Positions 44,659-54,857 are shown, numbered from the stretch's first letter. The stretch: 64,000 nt of DNA from Nioella sp. MMSF_3534 (GCF_030732985.1 NZ_JASHJX010000003.1:98546-162545); one strand, 5' to 3'. Program-made: numbers and translations. Notes: a model not told the origin generated them from the letters alone.

Positions 44659-45834
44659 ATGTCCGACGCCCCGGTTTTCGAGATCGACCCGCCCGCCTTC
44701 TGGGCCGATCCCTATCCCACGCTCAAACGCATGCGGGCCGAGGCGCCGATTGCCTATGTGCCGCAGCTCAATGCCAAGCTGATCACCCGGCGCGACGATA
44801 TCTTCACCCAGGAAAAGCGGGTGGAGGTCTTTTCCTCGGACCAGCCCGAGGGGCTGATGACGGTGCTGATGGGCCAGAACATGATGCGCAAGGACGGGGC
44901 GGATCACGCGGCGGAGCGCAAGGCGGTGTTCCCCACGGTCTCGCCCAAAACGGTGCGCGATGTCTGGACCGCGCAGTTTCGCGCGCGAACGGGCGAGGTG
45001 CTGGACCGGATCGCGCCCATGGGCGCCTGCGATCTGGTCAAGGACTTCGCGCTGCCGGTGTCGGGCGAGGCGCTGAAGGCGATCACGGGGCTCACCAACA
45101 TGAGCTACGCGGAAATGGACCGCGTCAGCCAGGGCATGATCGACGGCTGCGCGAATTACGCGGGCGACCCGGAGGTCGAGGCGCGGTGCCATGACTGCAC
45201 GGCGTCGATTGACCGGCACATTGACGACCGGATGCCGGAGCTTCGCACAAGCCCGGACCACTCGCTTTTGTCGGTGCAGATGCAGGCGGGGCTGTCGGAC
45301 GCGCAGATCCGGGCCAATGTGAAGCTGGCCATTTCCGGCGGCCAGAACGAGCCGCGCGATGCCATCGCGGGCACGGCCTGGGCGCTGCTGACCCATCCCG
45401 ATCAACTGGCGATGGTGCAGAGCGGTCAGGCCACATGGATGCAGGCCTTCGAGGAATATGCCCGCTGGATCAGCCCCATCGGCATGTCACCGCGCCGGGT
45501 GGCAAGGCGCGATACGGTGAACGGCGTGACGTTCGAGCCCGAGGACCGCGTCTTCCTGATGTTCGGATCGGGCAACCGCGACGAGGCGGTATTCGCCCGG
45601 CCCGATCTCTACGACCTGACGCAGGATTGCAGCGCCTCCATCGCCTTCGGGGCGGGGCCGCATTTCTGTGCCGGGGCATGGGCCTCGAAGGCGCTGATCG
45701 GCGAGGTCGCCTTGCCGATGCTGTTCGACCGTCTCAGGGGCCTGCGCCTTGACCCGCCGGAGGCGAGCCGATTCGGTGGCTGGGCGTTCAGAGGGCCCCT
45801 GTCGATGCCGGTGTCCTGGGACGCGGCGGGCTGA
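44659..45834 (+). CDS. cytochrome P450
   Basis: A 391-residue soluble bacterial P450. The haem-binding FGAGPHFCAG has Cys337 as iron ligand; ExxR is seen in the K helix (EEYARW, about residue 257-262) and the PxR-type segment follows. The I helix reads ISGGQNEPRDAIAG (225-238) where most P450s have AGxDTT, so the acid-alcohol pair is replaced. Start ATG 44659 follows GGAGGAGAG. Redox partners are not encoded nearby. Probable induction by a ligand of the divergent MarR protein. Confidence 0.92.
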   Translation: MSDAPVFEIDPPAFWADPYPTLKRMRAEAPIAYVPQLNAKLITRRDDIFTQEKRVEVFSSDQPEGLMTVLMGQNMMRKDGADHAAERKAVFPTVSPKTVRDVWTAQFRARTGEVLDRIAPMGACDLVKDFALPVSGEALKAITGLTNMSYAEMDRVSQGMIDGCANYAGDPEVEARCHDCTASIDRHIDDRMPELRTSPDHSLLSVQMQAGLSDAQIRANVKLAISGGQNEPRDAIAGTAWALLTHPDQLAMVQSGQATWMQAFEEYARWISPIGMSPRRVARRDTVNGVTFEPEDRVFLMFGSGNRDEAVFARPDLYDLTQDCSASIAFGAGPHFCAGAWASKALIGEVALPMLFDRLRGLRLDPPEASRFGGWAFRGPLSMPVSWDAAG

Positions 45835-45966
45835 GTTCGGCGGAAATTGGCCGAAGATCACTGTTGAACCTGCCGATCACCTTTGCGTGACCATCGGTCC
45901 TCTTGCTTGCCGGTCCATTCCCATGCTGTCCATTCTGACATTGAGAATAGTTGGGTTCAGGATTTT

Positions 45967-46404
45967 ATGACGACACTTACGGGACGATGCCTGTGCGGCC
46001 AGGTGACCTGGTCTGCCACTGGGCAAATGCGATGGACTGCCTATTGCCATTGCGAGAGCTGCCGCCGGGCAGGGTCCGCGCCTTTCGTGGCACTGTTCGG
46101 GATGGCGGACGAGGGATTGACGTGGTCGGGACCGGTGGGCAGCTACGCGTCTTCCGAGGATGTGGAACGCGGTTTCTGCCGCTCCTGCGGTTCGCCGCTC
46201 TTTTACCGCAACCCGGTGCGCTGGCCGAATGAAACCCATATCCCTGCGGCAACGCTGGAGGATCCCTCGGTCTATGCTCCCAAGGCGCATGTCTATTATT
46301 CCGAACGGCTGCCCTGGATCGAGATGCGCGACGGGCTGCCCAAATACGACGGCACCGGCGATGACGGGACGCGGCCGTTGTCGGATGACGAGGCGCATGG
46401 GTAG
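45967..46404 (+). CDS. GFA-family protein (Mss4-like, glutathione-dependent formaldehyde-activating type)
   Basis: A 145-residue zinc-binding GFA domain: GRCLCGQVTWSATG (Cys pair), YCHCESCRRAGSAPFVALFG, then FCRSCGSPLFYR. These seven Cys form the Mss4-like zinc sites. Family members were first linked to glutathione-formaldehyde adducts, but most have no confirmed role. Start at ATG 45967; an open upstream extension lacks family sequence. Follows the P450 by 132 bp. Confidence 0.9.
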   Translation: MTTLTGRCLCGQVTWSATGQMRWTAYCHCESCRRAGSAPFVALFGMADEGLTWSGPVGSYASSEDVERGFCRSCGSPLFYRNPVRWPNETHIPAATLEDPSVYAPKAHVYYSERLPWIEMRDGLPKYDGTGDDGTRPLSDDEAHG

Positions 46405-46470
46405 CGGCGGTCTTTACCTTGGCGCTCGCCTGTCGCAGGCTGTCACTGGACAGCCGACAGGAGCGCCGAC

Positions 46471-47235
46471 ATGAGCATGACCGCCGATATCGCCCCCCAT
46501 CCCAACATGTCCCACTGGCAGGAGAGGGTGGACCTTGCCGCCGCCTTCCGCTGGACGGAACGGCTGAACTTTCACGAGGCCGTGGCCAACCATTTCAGCC
46601 TTGCGGTGAACGAGGATGGCACGCGCTTCCTGATGAACCCCAACCAGATGCATTTCCGGCGCATCAAGGCCTCGGACCTGTTGCTGCTGGATGCCAATGA
46701 CCCCGACACGCTGGAGATGCCCGGCGCGCCCGATCCGACGGCCTGGGGGCTGCATGGCGCGATCCACCGCCGTTGCCCGCACCACCGCTGCGCGATGCAT
46801 GTGCATTCGATCCATGCCACCGTGCTGGCGAGCCTTGCGGACAGCACCCTGCCGCCGATCGACCAAAACACCGCGACCTTCTTCAACCGCTATGTGGTGG
46901 ATGAACATTTCGGCGGGCTGGCCTTCGAGGACGAGGGCGAACGCTGTGCCGCCGCGCTGCAGGACCCGTCGAAGAAAGTCATGATCATGGGCAATCACGG
47001 CGTCATGGTTCTGGGCGACAGCGTCGCCGACACGTTCAACCGGCTCTATTATTTCGAGCGCGCGGCGGAAACCTATATCCGCGCGCTTCAGACCGGCCGC
47101 CCGCTGCGGGTGCTGTCCGACGAGATCGCGGAAAAGACCGCGCAGGAGATAGAGACCTATCCCGGTCAGGCAGAGCGGCACATGGCGGAGCTGAAGGCGA
47201 TCCTTGACGAGGAAGGCTCGGACTACGCGAGCTGA
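46471..47235 (+). CDS. class II aldolase/adducin-domain protein
   Basis: A 254-residue class II aldolase-like domain. The zinc site is seen as MHVHSIHATVL (two His, near residues 110-112) and the later NHGVMVLG; NHFSLAV and the phosphate-binding region are near the N terminus. Activity may be aldolase or epimerase on a phosphorylated sugar; the substrate is unknown. It starts at ATG 46471 and is followed after 5 bases by the sulfatase gene, so the two are coupled and may share a sulfated or sugar substrate. Confidence 0.87.
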   Translation: MSMTADIAPHPNMSHWQERVDLAAAFRWTERLNFHEAVANHFSLAVNEDGTRFLMNPNQMHFRRIKASDLLLLDANDPDTLEMPGAPDPTAWGLHGAIHRRCPHHRCAMHVHSIHATVLASLADSTLPPIDQNTATFFNRYVVDEHFGGLAFEDEGERCAAALQDPSKKVMIMGNHGVMVLGDSVADTFNRLYYFERAAETYIRALQTGRPLRVLSDEIAEKTAQEIETYPGQAERHMAELKAILDEEGSDYAS

Positions 47236-47240
47236 CCGGG

Positions 47241-48638
47241 GTGAACTGCCTCTTCCTGATGGTCGATGAAATGGCGTGGTGGGCCGTGGGGTCTGCGTCG
47301 GCGCTTGGCGCGAAGACGCCGAACATAGACGCGCTGGCCGCGCGGGGGATGGTCTTCGACGCGGCCTATACGCCGTCGCCCATCTGCGTTCCGGCGCGGG
47401 CGGCGATTGCGACGGGGCGGGACGTGCATGAGACCGGCCATTGGTCCTCGGCGGAGCCCTATGACGGCGCGCTGCCCTCATGGGGGCATCGGTTGCGCGA
47501 AGGCGGGGTGGAGGTCGTGTCCATCGGCAAGCTGCATTACCGGGATGAGGGCGACGACACCGGGTTCGAGCGGCAGATCCAGCCGCTGCATGTGCATGAG
47601 GGCAAGGGTTGGCTGCTTGGCCTCGTCCGTCGCCCGGTGCCGCCTTACGACGCCACGGCGGGGCTGGCGGAGGAATTGGGCGCGGGCTGGACCGGCTATA
47701 CGCGCTATGACCTTGGGGTGACGGAGGCCGCCTGCGCATGGCTGGCGGAGCCGGAGCGCGTGACAAGGCCATGGGCGGCCTTCGTGTCGTATCTCAGCCC
47801 GCATTACCCGCTGATCGCGCCGGAGGAATTCCTGTCGCTTTATGATCCTTCGGATTATGCCTGTCCGGCGGAGCCTGTCCCCGACCACCCGATCCTGCGC
47901 GAGATCGCCGGGTTCTTCGCCCATGATCGGCATTTCACGGATGACAGGCGGGGGCTGGCCCATGCCGCCTATCGCGCGCTGTGCAGTTTCGTGGATGCCG
48001 AGGTGGGCAAGGTTCTGGCGGCGCTGGAGGCAGCCGGGCAGGCCGACGAGACGCTGGTGATCTTCACCTCGGACCATGGCGACATGATGGGGGAAAAGGG
48101 CTTCTGGACGAAATCCGTGATGTATGACAGCGCGACCCGCGTGCCGCTGATCGTTGCGGGGCCGGGGGTGATGCCGGGGCGGCGGGCCGATCCGGTCAGC
48201 CTGATCGACATCGCGCCGACGATTGCCGGGGCCATGGGGCAAAGCTGTGCGGGGTTCTCGGGCCGGTCCCTGCTGGCTGCGCCCGAACCGGGGCGCACGG
48301 TGCTGTCGGAATATCATGACGGGGGATGCTTGGTCGGCGTGACCATGCTGCGCTGGCAGGCCCCGGACGGAACCCAGTGGAAATACGTCCACTACGCCGA
48401 GGGCCATCCGCCGCAGCTTTTCGACCTGACCACCGATCCCGGCGAGACCACGGACCTTGCCACCGCGCGCCCCGATATCCGCGCCGAGGCGGAGGCGCGG
48501 TTGACGGCGATCATGGACCCCGAGGCCGTCAATGCCCGCGCCCATGCGGATCAGGCCCGGAAAATGGCCGAACAGGGCGGGCGGGCCACCATTCTGGGCA
48601 TTCCGCAGTGGAACTTCACCAAGGTCGCGGACAGCTGA
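47241..48638 (+). CDS. sulfatase (alkaline phosphatase superfamily)
   Basis: A 465-residue sulfatase starting at GTG 47241. The activation motif is PICVPARAA with Cys49, which a formylglycine-generating enzyme would convert to formylglycine; the surrounding CxPxR is intact. The metal site uses MVDEMA at the N terminus and SDHGDMMGEKGFWTK later. No signal peptide, so it is cytosolic, as in choline- and phosphonate-ester-type sulfatases; the substrate is unproven. It is coupled to the class II aldolase gene. Confidence 0.88.
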   Translation: MNCLFLMVDEMAWWAVGSASALGAKTPNIDALAARGMVFDAAYTPSPICVPARAAIATGRDVHETGHWSSAEPYDGALPSWGHRLREGGVEVVSIGKLHYRDEGDDTGFERQIQPLHVHEGKGWLLGLVRRPVPPYDATAGLAEELGAGWTGYTRYDLGVTEAACAWLAEPERVTRPWAAFVSYLSPHYPLIAPEEFLSLYDPSDYACPAEPVPDHPILREIAGFFAHDRHFTDDRRGLAHAAYRALCSFVDAEVGKVLAALEAAGQADETLVIFTSDHGDMMGEKGFWTKSVMYDSATRVPLIVAGPGVMPGRRADPVSLIDIAPTIAGAMGQSCAGFSGRSLLAAPEPGRTVLSEYHDGGCLVGVTMLRWQAPDGTQWKYVHYAEGHPPQLFDLTTDPGETTDLATARPDIRAEAEARLTAIMDPEAVNARAHADQARKMAEQGGRATILGIPQWNFTKVADS

Positions 48639-48813
48639 CCCCGGCCCCACTTGGCGCGGCCGGTCAAACCGGGTAAGTCTGGCGCCCACAGGCAGGATGC
48701 GCATGAGGAACGGGGGGCAGCGACGCATGGCACATGTGGCGGAGGACCCTTGGGGCAACGCTCCTCTCAGGGGGGGGGGCATTGATGACGGGAAGCGCGG
48801 GTAGGTCCCCAGA

Positions 48814-50313
48814 ATGAGTGAAACGCCCCTTCGTCTTTGCGCGGTCGCCACGTCCTCTCCGGGTGTCGATGTGGTGCGCGAGATCATGCGCCAGCCTGAC
48901 AGCGGCATTGAACACCTTGTCACCTTTGGCGGCACGGATGCGGACTACAAGGCCTCCAGCCTGCTGCGGATGACCGATGCCAGGGGACGCCGGGGCCATG
49001 TCATGGCGGGCGACCGGTTCTGCGGGGCGGCGGCCAGCTTTACCCGCGCGCCCGGTTTCGACCGGATCCTGCACGAGGCGATGGACAGCCTGCAACGCGG
49101 TGCGGCGGGCCATGCCTATCGCAGTCACGATCTGAAACACCCTTCCGACTACGCGAATTACGTCGGCATCGTCGCGGACCGGCTGGCCGGCATTCTGCAA
49201 TCGGAGCGGATCAACGCGGTGGTCTTCTTCGATATCCCGCACCTGTTCTACGATATCATGCTGTACCGGCTGGCGCGCCATCTGGGGATACGCACGCTGA
49301 TCTTGCGGGTCGGCTATGACCCGGCGACCTTCTATTCCATGGATCGGATCGAGGATCTGGGCCGCCTGTCGCCAAAGGCGGACCCCGCGCCGCCCGTTGC
49401 GATCGAACCGGGTGCCGCGTCGGATCTATATTACATGAAGGGCATCTCGCAAGAGCAGGGGCCGCGCGGGCGCCTTTCGGGGCGGGCGCTTGGCCAGCTT
49501 GCCGCGCATGTCATGATGCAGGAGCCGTCGCTGCTGGTGCGGCCCCTGTCGCTGGCCCGGACGATCCGCCGGATGTGGCGTGTGGCACGGCGACTGCCGG
49601 ACTGGCGCGATCCGTTCGCGCGGTTCTTCCACACCGATGCGCTGGACTATGCCGAAACGCTGGCCGAACTGGAGGAGGCCCCGGTCGATCTGGATCAGCG
49701 CTTTGTCTATTTCCCGCTTCAGATGCAGCCCGAAATGACGACCGCCATCCTTGGCGGGATCTACCGCGATCAGGCTCTGGCCATCGAGCAACTGGCGGCG
49801 ATCCTGCCCGAGGATGTCCGCATCCTGGTCAAGGAAAACCCCAAGCAGAACGGCCAGTATCGCAGCCCGATGTTCTTTCACCGCCTGCGCCGGATTCCTT
49901 CGGTCCGCCTGCTGCCTTCGCATGCGAATACGCACAAGCTGACGGCCGCGTCGGAATGCGTCGCGACGATTTCCGGCACCGCCGCATGGGAGGCGGTAAC
50001 CTCTGGCAAGCCCGCGCTGCTGTTCGGGGTCAGCTGGATGGCGGACATGCCGGGTGTGCACCGGTTCGACGAGCGGCTCGACTACGCCACCCTTACCGGC
50101 GGGAGTGTCGATCACGCGGCGCTGGAACAGGCCTTCGGTCAATTGGCTGCCGCCAGTCATGACGGGGCGGTCAGCCGTTGGGCCCTGCGGCATCTGCCCG
50201 AGATTGATCCGGACCAGAACCGACAGGCGATCGCCAGAACGCTGATTGCCCTGCTGAAGGGCGAGATTGCCACGACCTTCGTCTCGGACGCGGCGGGACG
50301 CGACGCGGGGTAG
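48814..50313 (+). CDS. capsule/polysaccharide biosynthesis-type glycosyltransferase-like protein
   Basis: A 499-residue protein without membrane segment. The C-terminal half (about 285-430) resembles the capsule biosynthesis (KpsS/LipB-like) fold: FVYFPLQMQPEMTTAILGGIYRDQALAIEQLAAILPEDVRILVKENPKQNG, then VATISGTAAWEAVTSGKPALLFGVSWM, the nucleotide-sugar site of GT-B-like enzymes. The N-terminal part (residues 1-160) begins VATSSPGVDVVREIM. Probably adds sugar to a surface polymer; the acceptor is unknown. It stands alone with a 175-bp gap upstream. Confidence 0.75.
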   Translation: MSETPLRLCAVATSSPGVDVVREIMRQPDSGIEHLVTFGGTDADYKASSLLRMTDARGRRGHVMAGDRFCGAAASFTRAPGFDRILHEAMDSLQRGAAGHAYRSHDLKHPSDYANYVGIVADRLAGILQSERINAVVFFDIPHLFYDIMLYRLARHLGIRTLILRVGYDPATFYSMDRIEDLGRLSPKADPAPPVAIEPGAASDLYYMKGISQEQGPRGRLSGRALGQLAAHVMMQEPSLLVRPLSLARTIRRMWRVARRLPDWRDPFARFFHTDALDYAETLAELEEAPVDLDQRFVYFPLQMQPEMTTAILGGIYRDQALAIEQLAAILPEDVRILVKENPKQNGQYRSPMFFHRLRRIPSVRLLPSHANTHKLTAASECVATISGTAAWEAVTSGKPALLFGVSWMADMPGVHRFDERLDYATLTGGSVDHAALEQAFGQLAAASHDGAVSRWALRHLPEIDPDQNRQAIARTLIALLKGEIATTFVSDAAGRDAG

Positions 50314-50369
50314 GCTGCGCCTTGCGGGAAGGGCCATCTGCATACGCGGGATGCGGTCCGGGCTTTGAG

Positions 50370-50394
50370 CCGGGCGCGCGCAGGTCGCGCCCGG
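50370..50394. terminator. GC-rich stem-loop between convergent genes
   Basis: CCGGGCGCG/CGCGCCCGG, a 9-bp perfect stem with a seven-base loop, between the stops of the capsule-type gene (50313) and the hemerythrin gene (50399). No T tract, so termination is only probable. Confidence 0.5.
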
Positions 50395-50398
50395 ACAG

Positions 50399-50962
50399 TC
50401 AGCCCCGCAGCCGGTGATGCAGCAGGATCGGCACGATCAGGTCTTCCTCATCGGTCAGGTGCCGGTGAAGAAAGCCGCCCAACTGCTCGGCCATGTCGCG
50501 CACCGGCCCGGCCTCTTCCGCCATCTGCGCGGGGTCGAGTGTGGCCAGTTGCACCACGCGGTTGGCCCCGCGCGTGAACCGGTCGAGCAGCGCGTCCAAT
50601 TCCGCGTGATCGCTTTCCAGCATCTCCAGCCCGTCGGCAAAGCGCGGGTCGGCGGCCTGAAGCTCCGGGAAATAGCTGCGGTCCTCCCATGTGTGGTGCC
50701 CGTGCAGGTTGCGCACCAAGAGATTGCCGAAATGCGCCAGCCGCCCGGCGTATCGGTCGGTCTCCATCCCCTTGTCGAGGAAGGTCTCGCTATCCTCCTG
50801 CACGATTTCGCCAAGCTGGCGGAACATCTGGTGGGCGCCCATCCAGTTTCGGATGGAGCGGGCGAACGCGGGATGCGCCTGCCAGCTATCGCGTGGCAGG
50901 TCCCGCAGGAGGCTCCGCATCTCGGGCGGAAGGCCCTCCCGCATGGTGATGTGGTGGGTCAT
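50399..50962 (-). CDS. hemerythrin HHE-domain protein
   Basis: A 187-residue protein with a hemerythrin-type four-helix domain (about 50-180). Metal ligands fit the sequence: NLHGHHTWEDRSYFPEL (His-His-Glu), LESDHAELDALLDRF and LHRHLTDEEDLIVPILLHH. A diiron site for oxygen, NO or iron sensing is likely. The start is ATG 50962 (MTHHITM). It is divergent from the His/Met-rich secreted protein gene across 115 bp, which hints at shared control by metal or redox stress. Confidence 0.88.
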   Translation of the reverse strand: MTHHITMREGLPPEMRSLLRDLPRDSWQAHPAFARSIRNWMGAHQMFRQLGEIVQEDSETFLDKGMETDRYAGRLAHFGNLLVRNLHGHHTWEDRSYFPELQAADPRFADGLEMLESDHAELDALLDRFTRGANRVVQLATLDPAQMAEEAGPVRDMAEQLGGFLHRHLTDEEDLIVPILLHHRLRG

Positions 50963-51077
50963 GCCAGCCCAGATGGGGGGCACACGGGAACGTGACAATC
51001 TGCGCCCGCGCACAGGGGCAGGGCCGGATTGCAGAGGTGGCGATTCCGTGTACTCTGAGCGAAAGGGAGATTTGACA

Positions 51078-51704
51078 ATGACAATCAGTCCAGTTGCCGG
51101 AAGGCTCGCCACAACGGCCCTCGCCCTGTCGCTGACGGCCTCTGCCGCCATGGCGCAGATGCATGGGCACGGACACGGTGGCGGCCATGGCATGATGCAT
51201 GGAAATGGTGGCGGGCATGGCGCTGGCCAGGGCATGATGCATCACGGTCAGGACGGCACCGGCCATGACGAGGTGAACATGCCCGGGCTTCAGGGCCTGA
51301 ACGCCACACCGGGAGAGAGCGACGACCTGCGCATCATGTTCCACCATTTCGACACGCTCTATCGCGAGGTCGAGAACCTGCCCAACGGCATCCGCACCGT
51401 CACCGGCGCGACCGATCCTTACGTGATGGACGCACTGGTGCGCCACGTCACCCAGATGATTGGCCGGGTGGAGGCGGGGGATGATCCCCAGATCTTCATC
51501 CAGAGCCCCACGCTCGACATTTTCTTCGCCCGCTATGACGGTCTGGTGAATGATATCGAGGTGACGGAAGAGGGCATTATCGTCACCCAGACCTCCGACG
51601 ATCCGGAGCTTGTCACGGCGCTGCAGACCCATGCTGCCGAGGTCAGCGACATGGCCGCGCGCGGTATGCAGGCGGTGCATGAGCGGATGATGCAGGGGGG
51701 GTAG
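51078..51704 (+). CDS. secreted His/Met-rich protein, probable metal binder
   Basis: A 208-residue protein with a signal peptide (residues 1-26, ending AAMA-Q). The next 40 residues are a low-complexity His/Gly/Met tract (MHGHGHGGGHGMMHGNGGGH and MMHHGQDGTGHDE), suited to copper or nickel. The rest is a helical domain with MFHHFDTLYREVENLPNGIRTVT and a Met/His-rich C terminus (HERMMQGG). No named family. ATG 51078 follows AAAGGGAGA. Divergent from the hemerythrin gene. Confidence 0.82.
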   Translation: MTISPVAGRLATTALALSLTASAAMAQMHGHGHGGGHGMMHGNGGGHGAGQGMMHHGQDGTGHDEVNMPGLQGLNATPGESDDLRIMFHHFDTLYREVENLPNGIRTVTGATDPYVMDALVRHVTQMIGRVEAGDDPQIFIQSPTLDIFFARYDGLVNDIEVTEEGIIVTQTSDDPELVTALQTHAAEVSDMAARGMQAVHERMMQGG

Positions 51705-51877
51705 GCGAGACCTCGCCTGACTCCGGACACCTGGCCCAATACACAGATTTCAGAGGACTTCCCGCGCAATTTGGCGGTCCGCCGTCCAATGCGGTCGGTG
51801 ACGCCAAGCCCGCTGGCCTAGGTCAGCTCGACAACCTGTGGTAGATTGGCGCATCCCAAACCCGAGAGGTGCCCGAA

Positions 51878-52612
51878 TTGCGTGTTTTCCTATGTCTGGT
51901 CTTCGCCCTTGCCATCGTTCCGGCCACGGTCCTTGCTCAGTCCAGAACTGCGATGATGATCATCGAGAACAATACCTCTGAGGATCTGGAGCTTCGGGTC
52001 ACACGCTCTGGGTCGCAGATCGATCTGGTCGAGTATATTGCTCACGGCGAAATCGCTTTCATCGATGTGCCGGCAGGTGCTGTTTCCTTGTTCCTGGCGT
52101 ATTCTTCAAACGGACAGGTCTACCTGTATAGCGACGACGCAGTCCTTTCGACAGGTCGTCGGTATGAGGTCGAATTCGACCGGAACTTTCTGGAGAATTT
52201 TCGCGTGTCAGAGGGCTATCAGATCGGGTCGGAAGACAGCGACGATACCCTCACTTCACCTGCCGGTGAATTCAGGGCTTACTGCGCCCACATCAACGTA
52301 AACAGTCCTGTTGCCTGGACATTCTTCAACCCAAACAACAACATGTCACGCGCAACCTTCTTCGAAGGACTCGGAGGCGTTTACTGTTCTGAGGCCGGTG
52401 ACTTGGTGCTTGAGCGACGGGGAAGCCAGATGGAAGCCTACCGATGCGAAGACTATGGATCGTGCAGCCGGGACAACAGTTGGGACGGCACGCTGCAGGC
52501 AACGGGCGGGGATGAAACGGTCATCCAGGGCCGCCGGTATGACAGGGATTATTACGACTATGTTTGGTCTCAGGGCAGCTATAGCCCGTGGCGGGCTGTG
52601 CATATCCACTAG
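51878..52612 (+). CDS. exported protein of unknown function with unusually low GC
   Basis: A 244-residue protein with a signal peptide (LRVFLCLVFALAIVPATVLAQ). The start is taken as TTG 51878, 8 bases after GAGAGG; GTG 51869 is an in-frame alternative. The mature part has several Cys (YCAHINV, YCSEAGD, CEDYGSC) that may form disulfides and no recognised domain. Base composition is lower in GC than the neighbours and codon use is less biased, a sign of possible transfer. A strong terminator follows. Confidence 0.75.
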   Translation: MRVFLCLVFALAIVPATVLAQSRTAMMIIENNTSEDLELRVTRSGSQIDLVEYIAHGEIAFIDVPAGAVSLFLAYSSNGQVYLYSDDAVLSTGRRYEVEFDRNFLENFRVSEGYQIGSEDSDDTLTSPAGEFRAYCAHINVNSPVAWTFFNPNNNMSRATFFEGLGGVYCSEAGDLVLERRGSQMEAYRCEDYGSCSRDNSWDGTLQATGGDETVIQGRRYDRDYYDYVWSQGSYSPWRAVHIH

Positions 52613-52629
52613 GACGGGTGCCCCGAGGC

Positions 52630-52670
52630 CCGCGACGCCACGCGGAGGGCGGCGTCGCGGAGTGATTTTC
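52630..52670 (+). terminator. Rho-independent terminator of the exported protein gene
   Basis: A 10-bp perfect stem CCGCGACGCC/GGCGTCGCGG (52630-52639, 52651-52660) with an 11-base loop, followed by AGTGATTTTC. It lies 17 bases after the stop and before the convergent ilvC stop. Confidence 0.75.
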
Positions 52671-52684
52671 GGATCGGATCGCCG

Positions 52685-53821
<1,137 letters not shown>

Positions 53822-53843
53822 CTAGCTAAAAAGTATCCAAATC

Positions 53844-54299
53844 ATGCTGGATGACACTGACAGACGTATCCTGCGTCACCTTCAGACCGACCCCGCGATG
53901 GCCGTGGCCGATCTGGCCGAGGCCGCCCGCATCGCGCCCGCCACCTGCTACAAGCGGCTCGACCGGTTGCGCGAAGACGGCGTGCTGCGTGCCACCCGCG
54001 CGGTGATCGACTGGCGCGCGCTTGGCTTTTCCGTCGAGGTCAGCCTGCGCATCACGCTCGACAAGACCCAGAGCCGCGCCTTTGACGAGGTGATGGCGGC
54101 GGCACGCGAGATCCCGGAAGTGGTGGAGATCCAGACCTTCCTGGGCCGCGTCGACCTGCGCCTGTCGGTGCTGGCCCGCGACATGGCCCATTACCAAGAG
54201 GTCTATCGCGACCGCATCCTGGCGCTGCCGCATATCACCGATATCGAGGCGCTGATGCAGGTGGCAACGCTGAAAGACGTGAAGACATTGCCGATATGA
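53844..54299 (+). CDS. Lrp/AsnC-family transcriptional regulator
   Basis: A 151-residue regulator: helix-turn-helix TDRRILRHLQTDPAMAVADLAEAARIAPATCYKRLDRLREDGVL (residues 4-47), then a RAM domain (about 65-140) with VVEIQTFLGRVDLRLSVLARDMAHYQEVYRDRI. It is the first of two overlapping lrp genes, both divergent from ilvC. Its stop overlaps the next gene's ATG. Confidence 0.93.
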   Translation: MLDDTDRRILRHLQTDPAMAVADLAEAARIAPATCYKRLDRLREDGVLRATRAVIDWRALGFSVEVSLRITLDKTQSRAFDEVMAAAREIPEVVEIQTFLGRVDLRLSVLARDMAHYQEVYRDRILALPHITDIEALMQVATLKDVKTLPI

Positions 54300-54760
54300 G
54301 CGATTGGGACGAGGTGGATTTCGCCATTCTTCGGGCGTTGCAGGAGGAGGCGGGCCAAAGCTCTGCCACGCTGGCGCGGCGGTTGGGGCTGAGCCAGCCC
54401 GCGGTGTGGCGACGGGTCAAGCGGCTGGAAGAGGCAGGGGTGATCGCGGGCCGGGCGCTTGACCTCGACATCGCGCGGCTCGGCTTCGGGGTGACGGTGT
54501 TCCTGGGCGTGAAACTGGCAACGAAGGGGCGGGTGTCTCTGGATGATTTCGAGCGGGCGGTAAGCGCGATCCCCGAGGTGCAGCAGGTCAGCCATGTGCT
54601 GGGGCTTTATGATTACCGGCTGCGGGTGGTGGCCCGCGATATCGCCGATTTCGAGAGGGTTTTGCGGCGGCGGATCATGACCCTGCCCGGCGTGGGCAAT
54701 GTGGAGGCCAATGTGCTGCTGAGCGAGGAGCGCCGGCCGGGGCCCTTGATGGCGGGGTGA
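54296..54760 (+). CDS. Lrp/AsnC-family transcriptional regulator (second of a tandem pair)
   Basis: A 154-residue regulator starting MSDWDEVDFAILRALQEEAGQSSATLARRLGLSQPAVWRRVKRLEEAGVI, with the RAM domain from about residue 70 (VQQVSHVLGLYDYRLRVVARDIADFERVLRRRI). ATG 54296 overlaps the first regulator's stop (ATGA). Sequence identity to its neighbour is modest, so this is not a recent duplication; hetero-multimers between the two are possible. Confidence 0.93.
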   Translation: MSDWDEVDFAILRALQEEAGQSSATLARRLGLSQPAVWRRVKRLEEAGVIAGRALDLDIARLGFGVTVFLGVKLATKGRVSLDDFERAVSAIPEVQQVSHVLGLYDYRLRVVARDIADFERVLRRRIMTLPGVGNVEANVLLSEERRPGPLMAG

Positions 54761-54857
54761 CGCTCGGCCCGCCCTTCGGGACGGACCATCGCCCCACCCG
54801 CCATCCCGTGTGGCGCCCTTGCCGTGAAACCGGCGCTGGCGTTTTTCGTCGGATCGT

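Noticed and set aside
48771..48779. Run of nine or more G residues
   Set aside because: Upstream of the capsule-type gene and outside the coding frame; could be a phase-variation tract but no start or promoter spacing depends on it visibly.
52168..52181. GGTCGAATTCGACC palindrome
   Set aside because: Inside a coding region, 14 bp only, and not in the 7-6-7 TTCGAA family.
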